In this document: positions 63,016-64,000 of the stretch, one piece after another
Numbering within the stretch: the first letter of the stretch is position 1
Layout: each line of letters opens with the position of its first letter
Assembly (NCBI GenBank): GCA_025331435.1
Contig: JAIWNI010000069.1
Location: forward strand, 62,001-126,000
DNA from: Choanephora cucurbitarum
Lineage: Eukaryota > Mucoromycota > Mucoromycetes > Mucorales > Choanephoraceae
Reading direction: 5' to 3'
DNA: 64,000 nucleotides
Program-made: the position numbers and the translations under genes
The notes under the pieces: generated by a model
The model's input: only the letters and a program-made list of their open reading frames with translations
Told to the model about the DNA's origin: nothing
The model's database searches: none

Positions 63016-63075
63016 ACTCTTAAATCAAACACTCTTAAATCAAACACTCTTAAATCAAACACTCTTAAATCGAGC
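63016..63075 (+). repeat. 15-bp tandem repeat, four copies
   Basis: Three exact copies of ACTCTTAAATCAAAC and a fourth ending CGAGC, running into the pogo-like terminus at 63083. Subterminal repeats are common in such elements. Confidence 0.85.
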
Positions 63076-63083
63076 GACTACTG

Positions 63084-64000
63084 TATTCTACATTACTATT
63101 GTCTCTCTGATGGTCTCATTTAAACGCCACCAGACTAAATCTTTCCTCTTCTAACAGCAACCAAATTCAGTTGAATTTGACATGTAATTTCAGATATCTA
63201 CTCTCTCTCATGAATTAATTTTTATTGTTCACTACGGCGCGCTGGCTGTCCTTAAATAATGTTTCATTTGCACAGACATATGGATTTATATGTTCGTACA
63301 AATAGGAAAAACTTAGAAGTTGATTTGAAGGTGAAATAATGATAAAAGTGCCATTTTTTTAACGGTAAATTTATAAGATGAGTTCAAAGAGAGTTTTTGT
63401 GAAGTTTAAAGTTGATCGGTGATGATGACTTGTCATTGTGATTTTTTTACATGTCGTTTGTCTGTAGAAAAATTAAAAAAATAGGCAAAAAATCCGCTGA
63501 AATTTTTTTCACCTCAAGACAGCGAAAAAGCCAACTGAAAGAGCAACGGGTTCTCCGTGGGATTGCCACGAAGCAAAAATGGGGGGTGAAGCGACTAAGA
63601 GCATCTCCAATGGACTTTCTAAATCAGACTTTCTATAATTTACGAAAAAGGAAACGACTAAATATAGCACTTCTCATTTTTCTTCACTCCAATGGACTTT
63701 ACAAATCTGACTGACTAAATCTGAACAATCAGTTTTAGACTCATACAATATTTTCTCTTCCATCAGTAAATAAAATGTATTCGAACCTTTTAAATGGGTA
63801 ACCAGCAACTTGAGAACACTGAAGAACTATGTGGCTCTTTGATCTGCATCAGCGATACCATTGAGGTAGAAAAACACTAAAAGATATAAAGACAGTGATA
63901 TACTATTATGCGTGATACTTTCTGACCGACGTGACTTGCATACTTCTTAAAATTTAGAGCTATTATTTCATTTGGAAAGTCATTTGGAATATTTCAAAAA
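63084..64000. other. Right flank, no gene seen; short direct repeat
   Basis: No supported coding. CTCCAATGGACTTT occurs at 63605-63618 and again at 63687-63700 with similar following sequence, 82 bp apart. It could be the remains of a small transposon. An 87-codon frame at 63451-63714 overlaps this repeat and is judged non-coding. Confidence 0.4.

Noticed and set aside
63016..63075. Regular short repeats suggestive of a CRISPR array
   Set aside because: The 15-bp units are directly adjacent with no spacers, and the genome is eukaryotic; they are subterminal transposon repeats.

Overview
The window is nuclear DNA from a filamentous fungus, most likely an early-diverging Mucoromycota (Mucorales-like) species. 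The basis is A+T-rich intergenic DNA, short GT-AG introns (mostly 50-75 bp), and clear fungal housekeeping proteins (Rab11/Ypt31, LSM12, Pff1-type M28 protease, Pcm1/Agm1, Vma12, Ctf4, Hel2, YEATS protein). I worked out exon joins by hand from reading frames and splice sites. The lineage is an inference; no rRNA or barcode locus is present.

Layout. 1-5 kb: the 3' part of a repetitive protein with Lys-Arg sites, tail-to-tail with a redoxin-like gene, then Rab11 and a GATA zinc-finger factor, all on the minus strand. 5-11.6 kb: gene-poor DNA with a dispersed repeat and a decayed fragment. 11.6-16 kb: a secreted subtilisin-inhibitor-like protein, LSM12 and an alpha-arrestin with a PPxY tail. 16-24.4 kb: gene-poor DNA with a fold-back repeat, a possible non-coding transcript and an F-box/LRR pseudogene. 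24.4-51 kb: a gene-dense block (Cu/Zn SOD, M28 protease, Agm1, THUMP methyltransferase, HAPSTR1-like protein, Vma12, Ctf4, a secreted dibasic-site protein, Hel2, YEATS protein), with a second fold-back element and a small MITE-like element in the gaps. 51.9-63.1 kb: a transposon nest.

The nest holds a Helitron (minus strand, RepHel reading frame broken by two in-frame stops), an apparently intact Mutator-like element with a 10-bp target-site duplication, and an apparently intact Crypton (tyrosine recombinase plus GCR1_C-like domain, with about 50 consecutive Asn-type codons). Outer sequences resembling pogo/Tigger inverted repeats may mark an older host element.

Functionally, Rab11, arrestin, Vma12, the M28 protease and Agm1 serve membrane traffic, V-ATPase assembly and the supply of amino-sugar precursors for cell wall chitin. 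LSM12 and Hel2 act in RNA metabolism and ribosome quality control. Ctf4 and the YEATS protein act in replication and chromatin. At least four products look secreted or secretory: the repeat protein, the SSI-like inhibitor, the SOD and the dibasic-site protein. The clearest new leads are the Kex2-type repeat precursor, the SSI-like inhibitor, the intact Crypton with palindromic boundary modules, and a transition-only pattern of repeat decay.
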